From NCBI GenBank assembly GCA_026388185.1, contig JAPLKG010000010.1, forward strand, positions 67,165 through 131,164: a stretch of 64,000 nucleotides of DNA, given 5' to 3'. How positions within the stretch are numbered: position 1 is the stretch's first letter; each line of letters begins with the position of its first letter. Below are positions 10,004 through 19,154 of this stretch, in pieces. The DNA comes from Candidatus Eisenbacteria bacterium. GTDB taxonomy: Bacteria; Eisenbacteria; RBG-16-71-46; JAFGJU01. The position numbers and the translations under genes are program-made. Below the pieces are notes generated by a model. It did not search any database. It was not told the DNA's origin and worked only from the letters and a program-made list of their open reading frames with translations.

Positions 10004-10031
10004 TTGTAACTGGGGCAAAGCACGCTATTAT
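10004..10031 (+). promoter_or_regulatory. Predicted promoter of the ATP-grasp/receiver/phosphoesterase operon
   Basis: TTGTAA (10004-10009), 16-bp spacer, TATTAT (10026-10031). It points into the gene at 10111, which is followed with minimal gaps by the receiver-domain and phosphoesterase genes. With the divergent kinase promoter it accounts for the 360-bp gap 9751-10110. Confidence 0.5.
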
Positions 10032-10110
10032 TAGGCGGGAGCGGAACGCTTGAGTGATCTGGACTGGATTCTGAGCAGGAAATGGGAGGCCTGCCATCCC
10101 GGGTGGGGCT

Positions 10111-11778
10111 ATGAGCACCAAGGTTGTCCAACGACTGGGAGACGTAAGAAGTTATGGTGACGGGTCCCTGGGGGGAAAGGGTACCGGTCTGGTCAAGATC
10201 AACGAATATCTGCTTCCCCAAGCGAGCAAACTGAAGACCTGGATTCTGACGACAAGTTTCTACGACAGGTTTCTCGAGCTTGACAAGAAATTCGGTGAAG
10301 AAGAACTGAAGGTCGTGGCCTCGATCCTGGCCGAACTAGGGGACATCCCTGTAGGCGTCCGGTCATCGGCAACGGATGAGGCGGGCGTCGCTGCCGGGAG
10401 GATGTGTCCGATTCGCGCGGGAGAGAATACCTCCTTCATGCTTCCAAACAATCATCCCGATTTTTCCTCGCGTCTCAATCAGGTCGTTCAAGCGATCTAT
10501 CATATCTACGGCGATTTTCTCGATAGGCAGCCGCAAGGCGGCCGCGAGAAAATGGCGATTGTGATAAACCCCATCCACGGAATAATCGACGAGACAATGG
10601 CGGGGCCCGTCCATTACCCGTACATCTCGGGAGTTGCGAATTCGTTTTTCCCCCACGCTCTCAAGGCTCAGAATCCGAACGAAGGCTTTGCACGAATCGC
10701 GTTCGGCCATGGATACGCGACAGTCTTGGACGACTTTCCGGTGATCTCCATGGCGACCATCAAGAACCCGATTCCGATAGAGCTGCTGCAAGTGGGCAAC
10801 GGCCAGCAATTCTTCTACGCCCTCGACATGACGAAGAACCGGGAGCTTAGGGGAGAAGAACTCGAGACGATGAAGAAGCTCCACGTCAGGTTCGCCAATT
10901 ATCACAAAATCAAATTACTTGGAATTCACAACAACCTGATCACCATCGAGGAATTGGTGCAGAACAATCATTTCGGGTTTCAACGCGGCCTCGTGGAGAT
11001 TATGGAGATGATCTCTGCCAAGATCTCGTCCCGTTTTCAGATCGAATTCATTTTCAATATCGATTTCAAGAAGACGACGGAAGAGGACGGCGTGTTCCAC
11101 GTCGTGCAGTTGACGCAACTGCCGGACCTGACGTTTGAAGCGATTGACATTCCAGACCGTGTGAAGCACACCTATCTCGCCCTGAGCAATTGCCAGGGAC
11201 ACGGGATCAAGAGGGGAGTCCGATTCGTCGTCGTCGTCTCGCCCTTTGTCTACACGAAGGACATGCAGGAGGCGGTGAGAGACAGGATATGTGGTATCAA
11301 CCGCGAAATGCGCGAGCGAGGCCAGGACTACCTCATCATCGTACCCGGTCGGCTTGGGAGCAAGAACCGAGATTGGGGAATCTACGTGGACTACAAGGAC
11401 GTCGACAGAGCGGTTGCCATTTTTGAGTACGGCGTGGATGTGGCGGGTCGCCCGGAGCCGCTGCCCGAAGACTCCAGTATGACGGGCGGCATATACGGAA
11501 GCCATTTTCTATACATGATTCAGGGTGGATACGACGAAGAACAAAAACGACTCCAGACGCGGATGTACGGGACACAGGGGACTCATTTTCTCACCAACCT
11601 GATGAGTAACAATGTGGTGTACGGCTTCATTGCACCCACGCAGGACACGATTGATCCCTGGCTCTTCTCGACAACAAACGAGAGTGATCCCTTGTCTGTC
11701 TTGGCATTTCCGCACGGCGCCGCCGTCTATGCCGATTCCTTCAGCCAGCGCTGCGTCGTCATCTCGGAGGATGAGTGA
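10111..11778 (+). CDS. PEP-synthase-type ATP-grasp protein, short form (paralogue 1)
   Basis: A 555-residue protein whose N-terminus has the nucleotide-binding pattern of the PPDK/PEP synthase N-terminal domain (GSLGGKGTGL at residues 19-28, VGVRSSATDEA near 85). It ends after the ATP-grasp region: there is no swivelling phospho-His domain and no PEP/pyruvate barrel, so it cannot be a complete PEP synthase. The canonical SF(S/A)G stretch after VRSSA is replaced by AAGRMCPIRAGENTS. Around residues 405-425 comes PGRLGSKNRDWG and near 490 GTQGTHFL; equivalents of both occur in the two paralogues at 14155-19099 and define an uncharacterised C-terminal domain. It is first in a three-gene operon with a receiver protein and a phosphoesterase. 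Substrate unknown. Confidence 0.75.
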   Translation: MSTKVVQRLGDVRSYGDGSLGGKGTGLVKINEYLLPQASKLKTWILTTSFYDRFLELDKKFGEEELKVVASILAELGDIPVGVRSSATDEAGVAAGRMCPIRAGENTSFMLPNNHPDFSSRLNQVVQAIYHIYGDFLDRQPQGGREKMAIVINPIHGIIDETMAGPVHYPYISGVANSFFPHALKAQNPNEGFARIAFGHGYATVLDDFPVISMATIKNPIPIELLQVGNGQQFFYALDMTKNRELRGEELETMKKLHVRFANYHKIKLLGIHNNLITIEELVQNNHFGFQRGLVEIMEMISAKISSRFQIEFIFNIDFKKTTEEDGVFHVVQLTQLPDLTFEAIDIPDRVKHTYLALSNCQGHGIKRGVRFVVVVSPFVYTKDMQEAVRDRICGINREMRERGQDYLIIVPGRLGSKNRDWGIYVDYKDVDRAVAIFEYGVDVAGRPEPLPEDSSMTGGIYGSHFLYMIQGGYDEEQKRLQTRMYGTQGTHFLTNLMSNNVVYGFIAPTQDTIDPWLFSTTNESDPLSVLAFPHGAAVYADSFSQRCVVISEDE

Positions 11779-11781
11779 GCC

Positions 11782-13260
11782 ATGATCGTAGGAGAGCGCA
11801 GGCCCAATTTTTCCAGAAAGCCCGGCCGTGAATTCGCATTCATTCCGCGAATAATCAATCCCGTGAAGATGGCGAACGCACTGGTTCTATCGGCGGGAGA
11901 AGAAGTGCGACAGGCGGGGAGGGTCTTGCAGGAGCGCATGCCTTGGGTGAAGACGCAGGTACTGTCAAGTCCCACATCTGTGTCCGACTACAGATCCGAT
12001 CAAGCGTCAGTGTTCATATTCGACGACACGGCCCTTACCATCATCGACGCGGACAAGATACGAGAGAAAAACAGAGACGCGGTCCTGGTTCTGCTGACGT
12101 CGAACCCGTTCATCTATTGCTCTCCGCCGCAAGTGGCGCGGGAGAAATTCCCTTACACGTCCAAATCCGACCTCGTCTTTGCGATGAACAACAAGGACTT
12201 TCCTCCTCAGCAGGTCATCACCTCCGTGGTGAGGGCGGCGGAGGATCTGTTGAATATCGAGAAATATTCGAGGGCCAAACGGTTCATTTTTCTGATCGTT
12301 GATGACGAACCGCGCTGGTTCTCTCAGTTTCTGCCGGTGCTCTACGGCATCATCGGGCAGCGCGCCGACGTTATGATCACCAGAACCTATGAGGAGACGC
12401 TGAGATTTCTCTTCGGCGTCGAGAAGGAATCGGAAATCGACAAAGAAGGTTATCGTTTCTTGGGCTACGGTGACGACGTGGTCTGTCTGATTACCGACAT
12501 ATTCTTTCCAAAAGGGAACGATCTCAGTTGTGATGCCGGTATAGACCTGCTGAGGCTGGCGCGGGAGTACTATCCGCGCTATCCCATAATCATTGCCTCC
12601 AAGGCAAGGGTGGCGGATGAGTTGAAGGACGTGGGCTTCGTTCTTCCCAAGGGAGATCCGGGAAGCCTGGAGAAACTCAGAGATTACCTACAGAATTTCA
12701 CCGGCATGGGCGATTTTGTCGTCTGCGACAAGACGGGCGAAGAGCTGCGCCGCGCGAAGAACATTCACGAGGTGTATGAGCTCATACTCGAGGCCGAGAA
12801 GGAGACGGACGAGGCCCGGAAGTTGCGAGAGCTGATACAAGTCTATGCCGACAACGATCACTTCTCGACGTGGCTCTATATGCACAGTTTTAGGGAACTG
12901 GGAGATCTATTGAGACCCCAGCAGAGCAAGGGGCGCGCGCTTTTCAGCACGCTGAAGAGACATCTGCGGAGAGAAATACTGCGTATGGATTACACGCCAC
13001 TGAACATTGAAGGTAACAAGATTTTTGAGCTCGACGATCTCTTGCGACTGCTCAGAACAGTCAACGCAGATAAACTACAGCCTTTCTCGGACAACGATGC
13101 GTTTTCCTCCTGGCTGGACAGGAAGGGTTATCCCGAACTGGCGGAAGAGTTCCGCCCCATCCACATGAGCGGAGAGAAATTGCGGGAGACGTTGGTACAT
13201 CTTGTCGAGAAATGGGTAGGCATCTATCGGGGGAACAACGGAGAAAATGGCTGTGGCTGA
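11782..13260 (+). CDS. Receiver-domain protein with pseudo-receiver and duplicated C-terminal motif
   Basis: A 492-residue cytosolic protein starting 3 bp after the ATP-grasp gene, with GGAGG inside the end of that gene. Residues 165-305 are a response-regulator receiver: acidic pair in FLIVDDEPRW, phospho-acceptor D239 in LITDIFFP, and K274 in IIASKAR. Residues 30-160 look like a second, degenerate receiver (LVLSAGEE ... VFIFDDTALTIID ... VLLTSNPF) without the full Asp set. The C-terminal part holds two copies of a motif, YADNDHFSTWLYMHSFREL near 354 and FSDNDAFSSWLDRKGYPEL near 434, each ending in a RP dipeptide. No DNA-binding or enzymatic output domain is visible, so it may act by protein contact with the flanking ATP-grasp enzymes. 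That role is inference. Confidence 0.8.
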   Translation: MIVGERRPNFSRKPGREFAFIPRIINPVKMANALVLSAGEEVRQAGRVLQERMPWVKTQVLSSPTSVSDYRSDQASVFIFDDTALTIIDADKIREKNRDAVLVLLTSNPFIYCSPPQVAREKFPYTSKSDLVFAMNNKDFPPQQVITSVVRAAEDLLNIEKYSRAKRFIFLIVDDEPRWFSQFLPVLYGIIGQRADVMITRTYEETLRFLFGVEKESEIDKEGYRFLGYGDDVVCLITDIFFPKGNDLSCDAGIDLLRLAREYYPRYPIIIASKARVADELKDVGFVLPKGDPGSLEKLRDYLQNFTGMGDFVVCDKTGEELRRAKNIHEVYELILEAEKETDEARKLRELIQVYADNDHFSTWLYMHSFRELGDLLRPQQSKGRALFSTLKRHLRREILRMDYTPLNIEGNKIFELDDLLRLLRTVNADKLQPFSDNDAFSSWLDRKGYPELAEEFRPIHMSGEKLRETLVHLVEKWVGIYRGNNGENGCG

Positions 13261-14146
13261 GGGCACGCGGGTTCAGAGAGAAATGACACGTTGCATTTTC
13301 GTCTCGGATCTTCACGGCAACACCGAACGTTATCAGAAGCTTCTCCGCGTCATCGGCAAAGAGGTTCCCCAGGCCGTCTTCTTGGGAGGTGATCTGCTGC
13401 CGTCAGGTCTGAGCCTGCGCAGTTCCCAGGGTTTTTCTTGCAGTGATTTTGTGGAGGAATATCTCGTCCGGGAGTTCCTTCTGCTGCGGGAGCACATGAA
13501 GGGTGTCTATCCCAGGACATTCGTCGTCATGGGAAATGACGACGTGCGTTGCTTTGAACCGTCGTTTGTCGACGGTGAAACCAAGGGCGCGTGGGAGTAC
13601 ATTCACAACAGAAAGGTGCCGTTGGAGAGCTTTCAGGTCTACGGGTACTCCTACGTACCTCCCACTCCCTTTTTGCTGAAGGACTGGGAGCGTTACGACG
13701 TGTCGCGTTATGTCGACCCCGGAGGCGTTTCACCTGAAGAGGGATCACGCTCTGTCTCGGTCCCGGAAGAGGAGAAGAGAAACGCCACGATCAGAGAAGA
13801 CTTGGATCGATTGGTTGGAGATGACAATCTGGATCGAGCCGTTTTTCTGTTCCATGCTCCGCCGTACGATTCTGATCTCGACCGGGCGGCCCTGGACGGC
13901 AAAATGGTGGATCACGTTCCACTCGACTTGCACGTCGGAAGCATTGCGATCAGACGGTTCGTCGAGACGCGCCAGCCCTTGCTCACACTTCACGGCCACA
14001 TACACGAATCGGCCAGGCTGACTCACTCTTGGCGCCAGCGCCTCGGTCGAACACACGCGTTTTCTGCCGCCCACGACGGCTCGGAGTTGGCCTTGGTCCG
14101 TTTCAGTCTCGAGGACCTTGACTCTGCCACTCGTGAGCTAGTCTAG
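13247..14146 (+). CDS. Calcineurin-like metallophosphoesterase
   Basis: A 300-residue enzyme with all metal-ligand motifs of the family: DLHG near residue 20 (D-x-H), GGD near 48, GNDD near 98 (the GN[HD] motif), an isolated H in LFHAPPYDSD, and the C-terminal GHIH near 248. It should hydrolyse a phosphoester using two metal ions; the substrate cannot be told. It overlaps the receiver gene by 14 bp, which suggests translational coupling, and closes the operon. An alternative ATG at 13283 lies closer to the first conserved strand. It is convergent with the next gene, 8 bp apart. Confidence 0.88.
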   Translation: MAVAEGTRVQREMTRCIFVSDLHGNTERYQKLLRVIGKEVPQAVFLGGDLLPSGLSLRSSQGFSCSDFVEEYLVREFLLLREHMKGVYPRTFVVMGNDDVRCFEPSFVDGETKGAWEYIHNRKVPLESFQVYGYSYVPPTPFLLKDWERYDVSRYVDPGGVSPEEGSRSVSVPEEEKRNATIREDLDRLVGDDNLDRAVFLFHAPPYDSDLDRAALDGKMVDHVPLDLHVGSIAIRRFVETRQPLLTLHGHIHESARLTHSWRQRLGRTHAFSAAHDGSELALVRFSLEDLDSATRELV

Positions 14147-14154
14147 TAGACGGC

Positions 14155-17100
14155 TCATTCCGAAGGCAACTCGCGCTTCATCAGTTGCAGCGGTCGTGCC
14201 GGGTCCGTGATCGCGCCGATCTTGGCGGCGTACGACGTTTTCTGAGCTATGTCTTCGTCCGTCACGACGTGGATATCCAGAAGGCCGGTGGTTCTGTATC
14301 CCGTCCGAAGGTAGTTGATCTCCTCGAGGGCCAGACTCCATCCTTCCAACCACAGCAAGAGATCCTCGTGTTGTTCCTCGGTCCCCTGGAAGTGGATCAA
14401 GATGTCAATGTCGCTGCTGGGCCCGGCCGTGGCGTTCTTCGTGCTGCCGAAGACATAAAATCCACTGACTCCGAAGCGCTCGGGATCAAGTTGCGAAGCG
14501 ATGTGCTCGGCCATCTCCAATCTCCATGCCCAGAAATTCTCAGACTGTTTTTCGCCATAATATTCCGAAGTCGGAGATGAGCGCATCTCGACCGAGGGTT
14601 CCGCCAGAAATCCGATGGCCTCGTCAAGCTCTGCATTCATCAACACTCGCAGTATGAGGCCGTCCGTTGCTTTGGGGACTTCGATGAGCTTTATTGTGTC
14701 AGACAGGGCTCTGAATTCTGGCAAGACGTCTGGCAGTATGTTCTTGGCGTGCCTGAAAAAGGCCTCGTTGAAAATTGTTCCCTCGTGGTCGGGATAGAGT
14801 GGTAGGTAACGAATCTCTGCCTCGACCAAGTCTTGGAAAAAGTGTGTGCCGAACGAAAGGTCCGGCAAATACTTTCCCTTCTTGCGAGCGATCTCTATGA
14901 GAAGAGCGGTGTTGTTGATGTCCGAATAAGTCACCTTTACTCCCAACTTGATGTCGCCCTTGCTTCCCCAGCGTCCCGGTCCCATGAGCACGAATTTCCT
15001 TCGCGGCAACAGCTTGTTCAGTTTCCCGACGGCCCGGCCGACGGCGGTCAGCGAGGCCAGGTCGGAAAGTTCATCGTAAGAGCGGGGATCGATGTACACG
15101 ATGTGAGTGATCTCGGGCATGCGTCCGTTCGAGACGTATCGATTGGCCGTGAATAGAATTCTCTTCTTTTGAATGTCTTTGGGGATCGGAGCCGGTCTGC
15201 TGCCCTCCACGTAACTCTGAGGGCGACATTGCAGCAAGTAGAAGTCCTTCCCGTCCGATGCGAATTCAATGTCTACTGGCATTCTCAGCTTGCGTTCGAG
15301 CAACGTGAGCAAGCCCTGCACCTGGTCGACGAAATGCGTGTCGCTGATGAGGCCGTCGAACGTCACGACAAGGTCGTCTGCGTCGAAGTCAACGTTCTTC
15401 CCGACCGGTTTGCGTATCTGTTGACCGTCAAAGATGGAGACGATTTTCTCTATCGCCGGAATCTCGTCGCCGGCTTTTCTGAACAGTTCTTTGACCTCGA
15501 TGGTCTCAAACGTGTTGGTCTTCAGATTGATGACGTCCACTTTCTTGGGGGCGTAACGCACTATTTCATCGAGAGTGACATTGACTCGGAGGTCGGGCTG
15601 GCCTGGCGCGATCAGGACAGGATAGTCGTCGCTCGTTCGGTCCACGGCGCGCGTTCCAAGTCCGGGAACAAGACGTATCAAACCATCTGTTGCCTTGATG
15701 CGCGGTGACCAGCAAAACTCATTTCTACTGAACGCCACGCCGGCGAAAGAGGGCATGAAGTAATCTCCTACTTTGGTCCCAACCACCTCCTCGATCATGA
15801 TGCCCATCTCTTCAGCGAAATCCAGGAGTCCTCGTTCGGCCCGATAGCTGATGGGGTCGGGTCCGAACACTGAAGCGTACACTTCGGCTATGGCGTCGGT
15901 CAGCGCCTCCAGGCGCTCCTGCTTACTACCCTGATTGGCCAAGAACAGGCTCTTGTATTTTCCCGAGAACGACGAACCGCTTCTATCTTCGAGAAGGCTT
16001 GAGCTTCGGACAATGAGAGGCGACCGCTCGAAATCGTCGAGGACCATGGAGAGCCCCTGTATGATTTCCGTGGAAAACTCGGCGTTCTTGAAGGTCTGGA
16101 TGACGTGAGGATATTCTAGGCGCACCTGATTTATGTCTTTGTATTTCTGTTCCAACACCTCGTTGAGGTTGTTGTAAGCCAGAAAACTCGGCAGGCCATC
16201 GGACGTGATGTACCAAGTCTTCGGGACCTTGATGTCGCCGAGAAAGGTCGACTCCTTGCTCGACGTCCTGAGGACTCGTTCCGCCAGAAATAGGCCGGCG
16301 CTCTTGCCCCCGAGCTTGCCCTGACTTTCGGGTAAGTAAAGAATGCGATCCAGAATGTCGTAGAAATCGTCGATCTCGACGAAATCGATGGCGTTGCTGA
16401 TAAACTGGGGTTGGTCGGAAAGAAAGCGCCTGATAAGGCTAACCTGAACGCCTCTCTTTGTTGCAGGTGGCAGTCCGATTCCCTCCGGAGCCACGTGGTG
16501 GTAGCGCCTGATAGCGTCTATTACCTTTGCGATCGGAGGATTCTGGTTGGCCAGTTGGGCAAGAAACCCCAAGCGTTCCTCCCGGATCCACTTTTGTATG
16601 TTGGAGAGTATCTGCTCGCTGGTGGCGTGCCTGGCGGCCATTCCGAAGATCTCATCGCTGAGAGTGTCCGAGAGGACCAAGACGTTCTTCTGATAGGGAC
16701 GGTTGTCGTCGCCGGCAAGACTCTCGTCCCTGCTTCTCAGGTCGATCACGGACCTCTGCAAAAATTGTTCTGCTTCCTTGATTCCGCTCCAGCAAAGAAA
16801 GTTCAACATTCGACGCGAGATGTTCAGGAATAGATCGTGATCAGTCCGGCGCAAAAGGTTCAAAGCCACTTTCCACTCTTCCACTTTGTGCTCGGAAAGA
16901 TCTTTGCGGGCAGTCTGGTATTCGTGAAACACTTCTTTCATCCGGCTGTACACGATGAAGTGGCCCATCCGGTCCACAATGGTGTCGAGCAGCCTGGTTT
17001 CCTCCTTCAAGAATGGACCGTCGTCTGCTCGCGGCATTTCGCGTGAATAGTAGACGCTGATCGTGCCGACGTTCCGGCCCTCGACGACGATGTCTGCCGA

Positions 17101-17349
17101 CTGTACCCAGGGGGTTTCCTTAAAATTCGGCGAAGTGTGGGTTCGACCTCCGAGCGTAACCTTGGCCATGCAATGATCCGGGTACTGCCAACCCGGAGGA
17201 ATCGCCCTGATGATGCCCCTGCACACTTCATCAATGTCGGCGTCCGGCCTGTTCAACAACTCTTCAATCTCGTAGAGACAATTCAACTCCTTGGCTCTTT
17301 CGCGCAGGAACCATAGCAAGTAATCAGACGATTTCTTCTGTTCATCCAT
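14155..17349 (-). CDS. GAF-like / ATP-grasp (PPDK-N) / nucleotidyltransferase fusion (paralogue 2)
   Basis: A 1064-residue multidomain protein. Residues 10-145 resemble a GAF sensor of the type found before PPDK-N domains (RERAKELNCLYEIEELL, ending in a helix after DTIVDRMGHFIVYSRM). Residues about 345-740 are the ATP-grasp region: LGGKSAGL, IVRSSSLLEDRSGSSFSGKY and VEYASDGKDFYLLQCRPQ-type end (here IEFASDG..LLQCRPQS). GPGRWGSKGDIKLG near 790 and SFGTHFFQD near 840 are the shared C-terminal domain. Residues 955-1030 form an MNT-like nucleotidyltransferase with GS at FGSTKN, SDIDIL near 979 and a third acidic residue in LLDIHV. No phospho-His or PEP domain. It overlaps the upstream paralogue by 8 bp, with GAGGAG ahead of the ATG. 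Biological role unknown. Confidence 0.8.
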   Translation of the reverse strand: MDEQKKSSDYLLWFLRERAKELNCLYEIEELLNRPDADIDEVCRGIIRAIPPGWQYPDHCMAKVTLGGRTHTSPNFKETPWVQSADIVVEGRNVGTISVYYSREMPRADDGPFLKEETRLLDTIVDRMGHFIVYSRMKEVFHEYQTARKDLSEHKVEEWKVALNLLRRTDHDLFLNISRRMLNFLCWSGIKEAEQFLQRSVIDLRSRDESLAGDDNRPYQKNVLVLSDTLSDEIFGMAARHATSEQILSNIQKWIREERLGFLAQLANQNPPIAKVIDAIRRYHHVAPEGIGLPPATKRGVQVSLIRRFLSDQPQFISNAIDFVEIDDFYDILDRILYLPESQGKLGGKSAGLFLAERVLRTSSKESTFLGDIKVPKTWYITSDGLPSFLAYNNLNEVLEQKYKDINQVRLEYPHVIQTFKNAEFSTEIIQGLSMVLDDFERSPLIVRSSSLLEDRSGSSFSGKYKSLFLANQGSKQERLEALTDAIAEVYASVFGPDPISYRAERGLLDFAEEMGIMIEEVVGTKVGDYFMPSFAGVAFSRNEFCWSPRIKATDGLIRLVPGLGTRAVDRTSDDYPVLIAPGQPDLRVNVTLDEIVRYAPKKVDVINLKTNTFETIEVKELFRKAGDEIPAIEKIVSIFDGQQIRKPVGKNVDFDADDLVVTFDGLISDTHFVDQVQGLLTLLERKLRMPVDIEFASDGKDFYLLQCRPQSYVEGSRPAPIPKDIQKKRILFTANRYVSNGRMPEITHIVYIDPRSYDELSDLASLTAVGRAVGKLNKLLPRRKFVLMGPGRWGSKGDIKLGVKVTYSDINNTALLIEIARKKGKYLPDLSFGTHFFQDLVEAEIRYLPLYPDHEGTIFNEAFFRHAKNILPDVLPEFRALSDTIKLIEVPKATDGLILRVLMNAELDEAIGFLAEPSVEMRSSPTSEYYGEKQSENFWAWRLEMAEHIASQLDPERFGVSGFYVFGSTKNATAGPSSDIDILIHFQGTEEQHEDLLLWLEGWSLALEEINYLRTGYRTTGLLDIHVVTDEDIAQKTSYAAKIGAITDPARPLQLMKRELPSE

Positions 17350-19099
17350 GACGGATCACTCCTCGGCCGCTCCTTCCATCGACGTTTATTCTCAAAGGAC
17401 GGGAGAGCCTCACGTGTCTCACAAATTTATCTTCCGATATTACGGTCTGACGCGCGAGCCAATCCCAAGCGATCTTGTATTTGTCGAGGTGCTCAACCGA
17501 AAAATAGAACACCCGGAAGCTCGTAATGTTGTGGAAAAAATGTGAGCCTTGGCTGAGCAAAAAGTTCATGTTGGGCAGTGTGGCCTCAACGATGGCTTTC
17601 GCGCCCGAAATCTGACCGAAATTGACCGGGATGCCGCCGGATGGATCGGACGATCCCCATCGGCCGAAGCCGATGAGAAGATAGGGAATGGCGGAGGACG
17701 CCAGTTCGTGATTGATTTTCTCCAGTTCCTTGGCTATCGCCGGCGTACATCTCACGTCAAAAGTCTCGGGCTTCACGTATATGATATCGCGGAGAGTGTC
17801 AATCGCTCCGTTGCCGAGGGCCGCCTCAGAGGCGACGACGACGTCTTGTCCGGCCAGTTCGGACAGCGAAACATCTACGACCGCGTCGGAGACTACCATC
17901 GGTCTTACTTGAAGAAAGCCGAACCGCGCAGGCTTTCCGCGAGCCTGATCGAGGGTCAGGGCGAATTCGAGCTCCACCATCCCGCCCAAAGCGTCTTCGC
18001 ACACTTTGAGAAGTTCTCTTATCAGGTCGTTCAAGGGTATCTCGTCAAGCCTCAGAATCGGAGCGAAATTGATCAGCCTCGGCCCCTTGTCTCCGACACC
18101 AATCACAAGTTTGTCGTCATCGGGCTTGTACGTGGAAGCGACAAAGCGCAGGGCCTCGTCCTGTTCCGCCGCCGACAGGTCGTACTTGAACATATATTCG
18201 ACCTCCTTGATCGGGTCATATTCCGGCGGTTCCCCCATGTTGATTGCCCAGAAGCCTTTTTGCGTCTCCTTCAGAAGGTCTCTCACCGAGTTGTAGGGCG
18301 GGTTCGCCTGAGGATAGGCCGGCGAATAGGACCAGGCAACGCCCTCGTCGACGATGGTTTTCCCGAGGCCGAGGGCAAGGTTGACGACGCCGTCGCCGGG
18401 TTGGGCGGGTCCCATGGGGTAGAAGTTGTAGGAGCGTGCCACACCCGAAATATGCGGGTAGAAACGCTTATCGCCCAAGCGGCCGACCACCTCCTGAATG
18501 ATGACGGCCATCTTTTCGTCGGCCGTCGTGTGGCTGGTGGCGCGGATGTAGTTCTTGGCGTTCTTGAAAAACGTGGAGGCGTAGACGTACTTGATCGCCT
18601 CGGCCAGCTTCCTGAAGCGGATGTCGGTATCACGCTGGTTATTGGGGATCATCTTTGTCACGTACACGCTTGCAAAAGGCTCGAACATTGCGTCCTCGAG
18701 CATGCTCGAGGACCTTATTGCCAGCGGCGTGTGTACCTGGGCAATGAGTGCCCGCAGGTCGCCGACGAGCTGTGCGGGCAATTCCGCCCGCTGGAAGGCA
18801 TGAGCTATCAAGTCATCGCGCGTGTCCGAAAAGGCGATTTCGTGCAGGTCGTTCTCTTTCACGAAGACATCGAAAAAATCAGTTCCTATCACTGCCAGAG
18901 TCGGGATGGTGACGGCGATGTCGGGCATGAACCTGGGGGCAACCTCTGTCTCAAGGATTTCCCGCATGTAGGCCAAACCCTGCGCCTTGCCGCCGAGCGA
19001 TCCTGAGCCTATGTACGTAAACTTCTCTTTACCCGTGAAGAAGTTGCGGTCGAAGGGGGTCAGTCTTTCAAGGTGGGAGCGCTTCATTTTTTCTCGCAT
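17342..19099 (-). CDS. PEP-synthase-type ATP-grasp protein (paralogue 3)
   Basis: About 585 residues from the ATG at 19099; the frame is open 40 codons further but that part is proline/arginine-rich and looks untranslated, and neither start has a good ribosome site. GSGSLGGKAQGL near residue 30 and LAIRSSSMLEDAMFEPFASVY near 130 are the ATP-grasp nucleotide site; FLQVRPM closes it. GFGRWGSSDPSGG (about 500) and LSQGSHFFHN (about 530) are the C-terminal domain shared with the other two paralogues. No phospho-His or PEP-binding domain is present. It is the first gene of a two-gene unit with the nucleotidyltransferase fusion and starts 55 bp from the end of a glutamate dehydrogenase gene. Confidence 0.75.
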   Translation of the reverse strand: MREKMKRSHLERLTPFDRNFFTGKEKFTYIGSGSLGGKAQGLAYMREILETEVAPRFMPDIAVTIPTLAVIGTDFFDVFVKENDLHEIAFSDTRDDLIAHAFQRAELPAQLVGDLRALIAQVHTPLAIRSSSMLEDAMFEPFASVYVTKMIPNNQRDTDIRFRKLAEAIKYVYASTFFKNAKNYIRATSHTTADEKMAVIIQEVVGRLGDKRFYPHISGVARSYNFYPMGPAQPGDGVVNLALGLGKTIVDEGVAWSYSPAYPQANPPYNSVRDLLKETQKGFWAINMGEPPEYDPIKEVEYMFKYDLSAAEQDEALRFVASTYKPDDDKLVIGVGDKGPRLINFAPILRLDEIPLNDLIRELLKVCEDALGGMVELEFALTLDQARGKPARFGFLQVRPMVVSDAVVDVSLSELAGQDVVVASEAALGNGAIDTLRDIIYVKPETFDVRCTPAIAKELEKINHELASSAIPYLLIGFGRWGSSDPSGGIPVNFGQISGAKAIVEATLPNMNFLLSQGSHFFHNITSFRVFYFSVEHLDKYKIAWDWLARQTVISEDKFVRHVRLSRPLRINVDGRSGRGVIRHG

Positions 19100-19154
19100 C
19101 GGACTAGACCGCGATGGTTGACAAGGTCGTGGCGGGAGGACGTCAACACTTCGC

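Noticed and set aside
17549-19006. 485-codon open frame on the plus strand across the third ATP-grasp gene
   Set aside because: The minus strand encodes a protein with clear ATP-grasp motifs; the plus-strand product has no motif, no ribosome site and shadows the codon structure.
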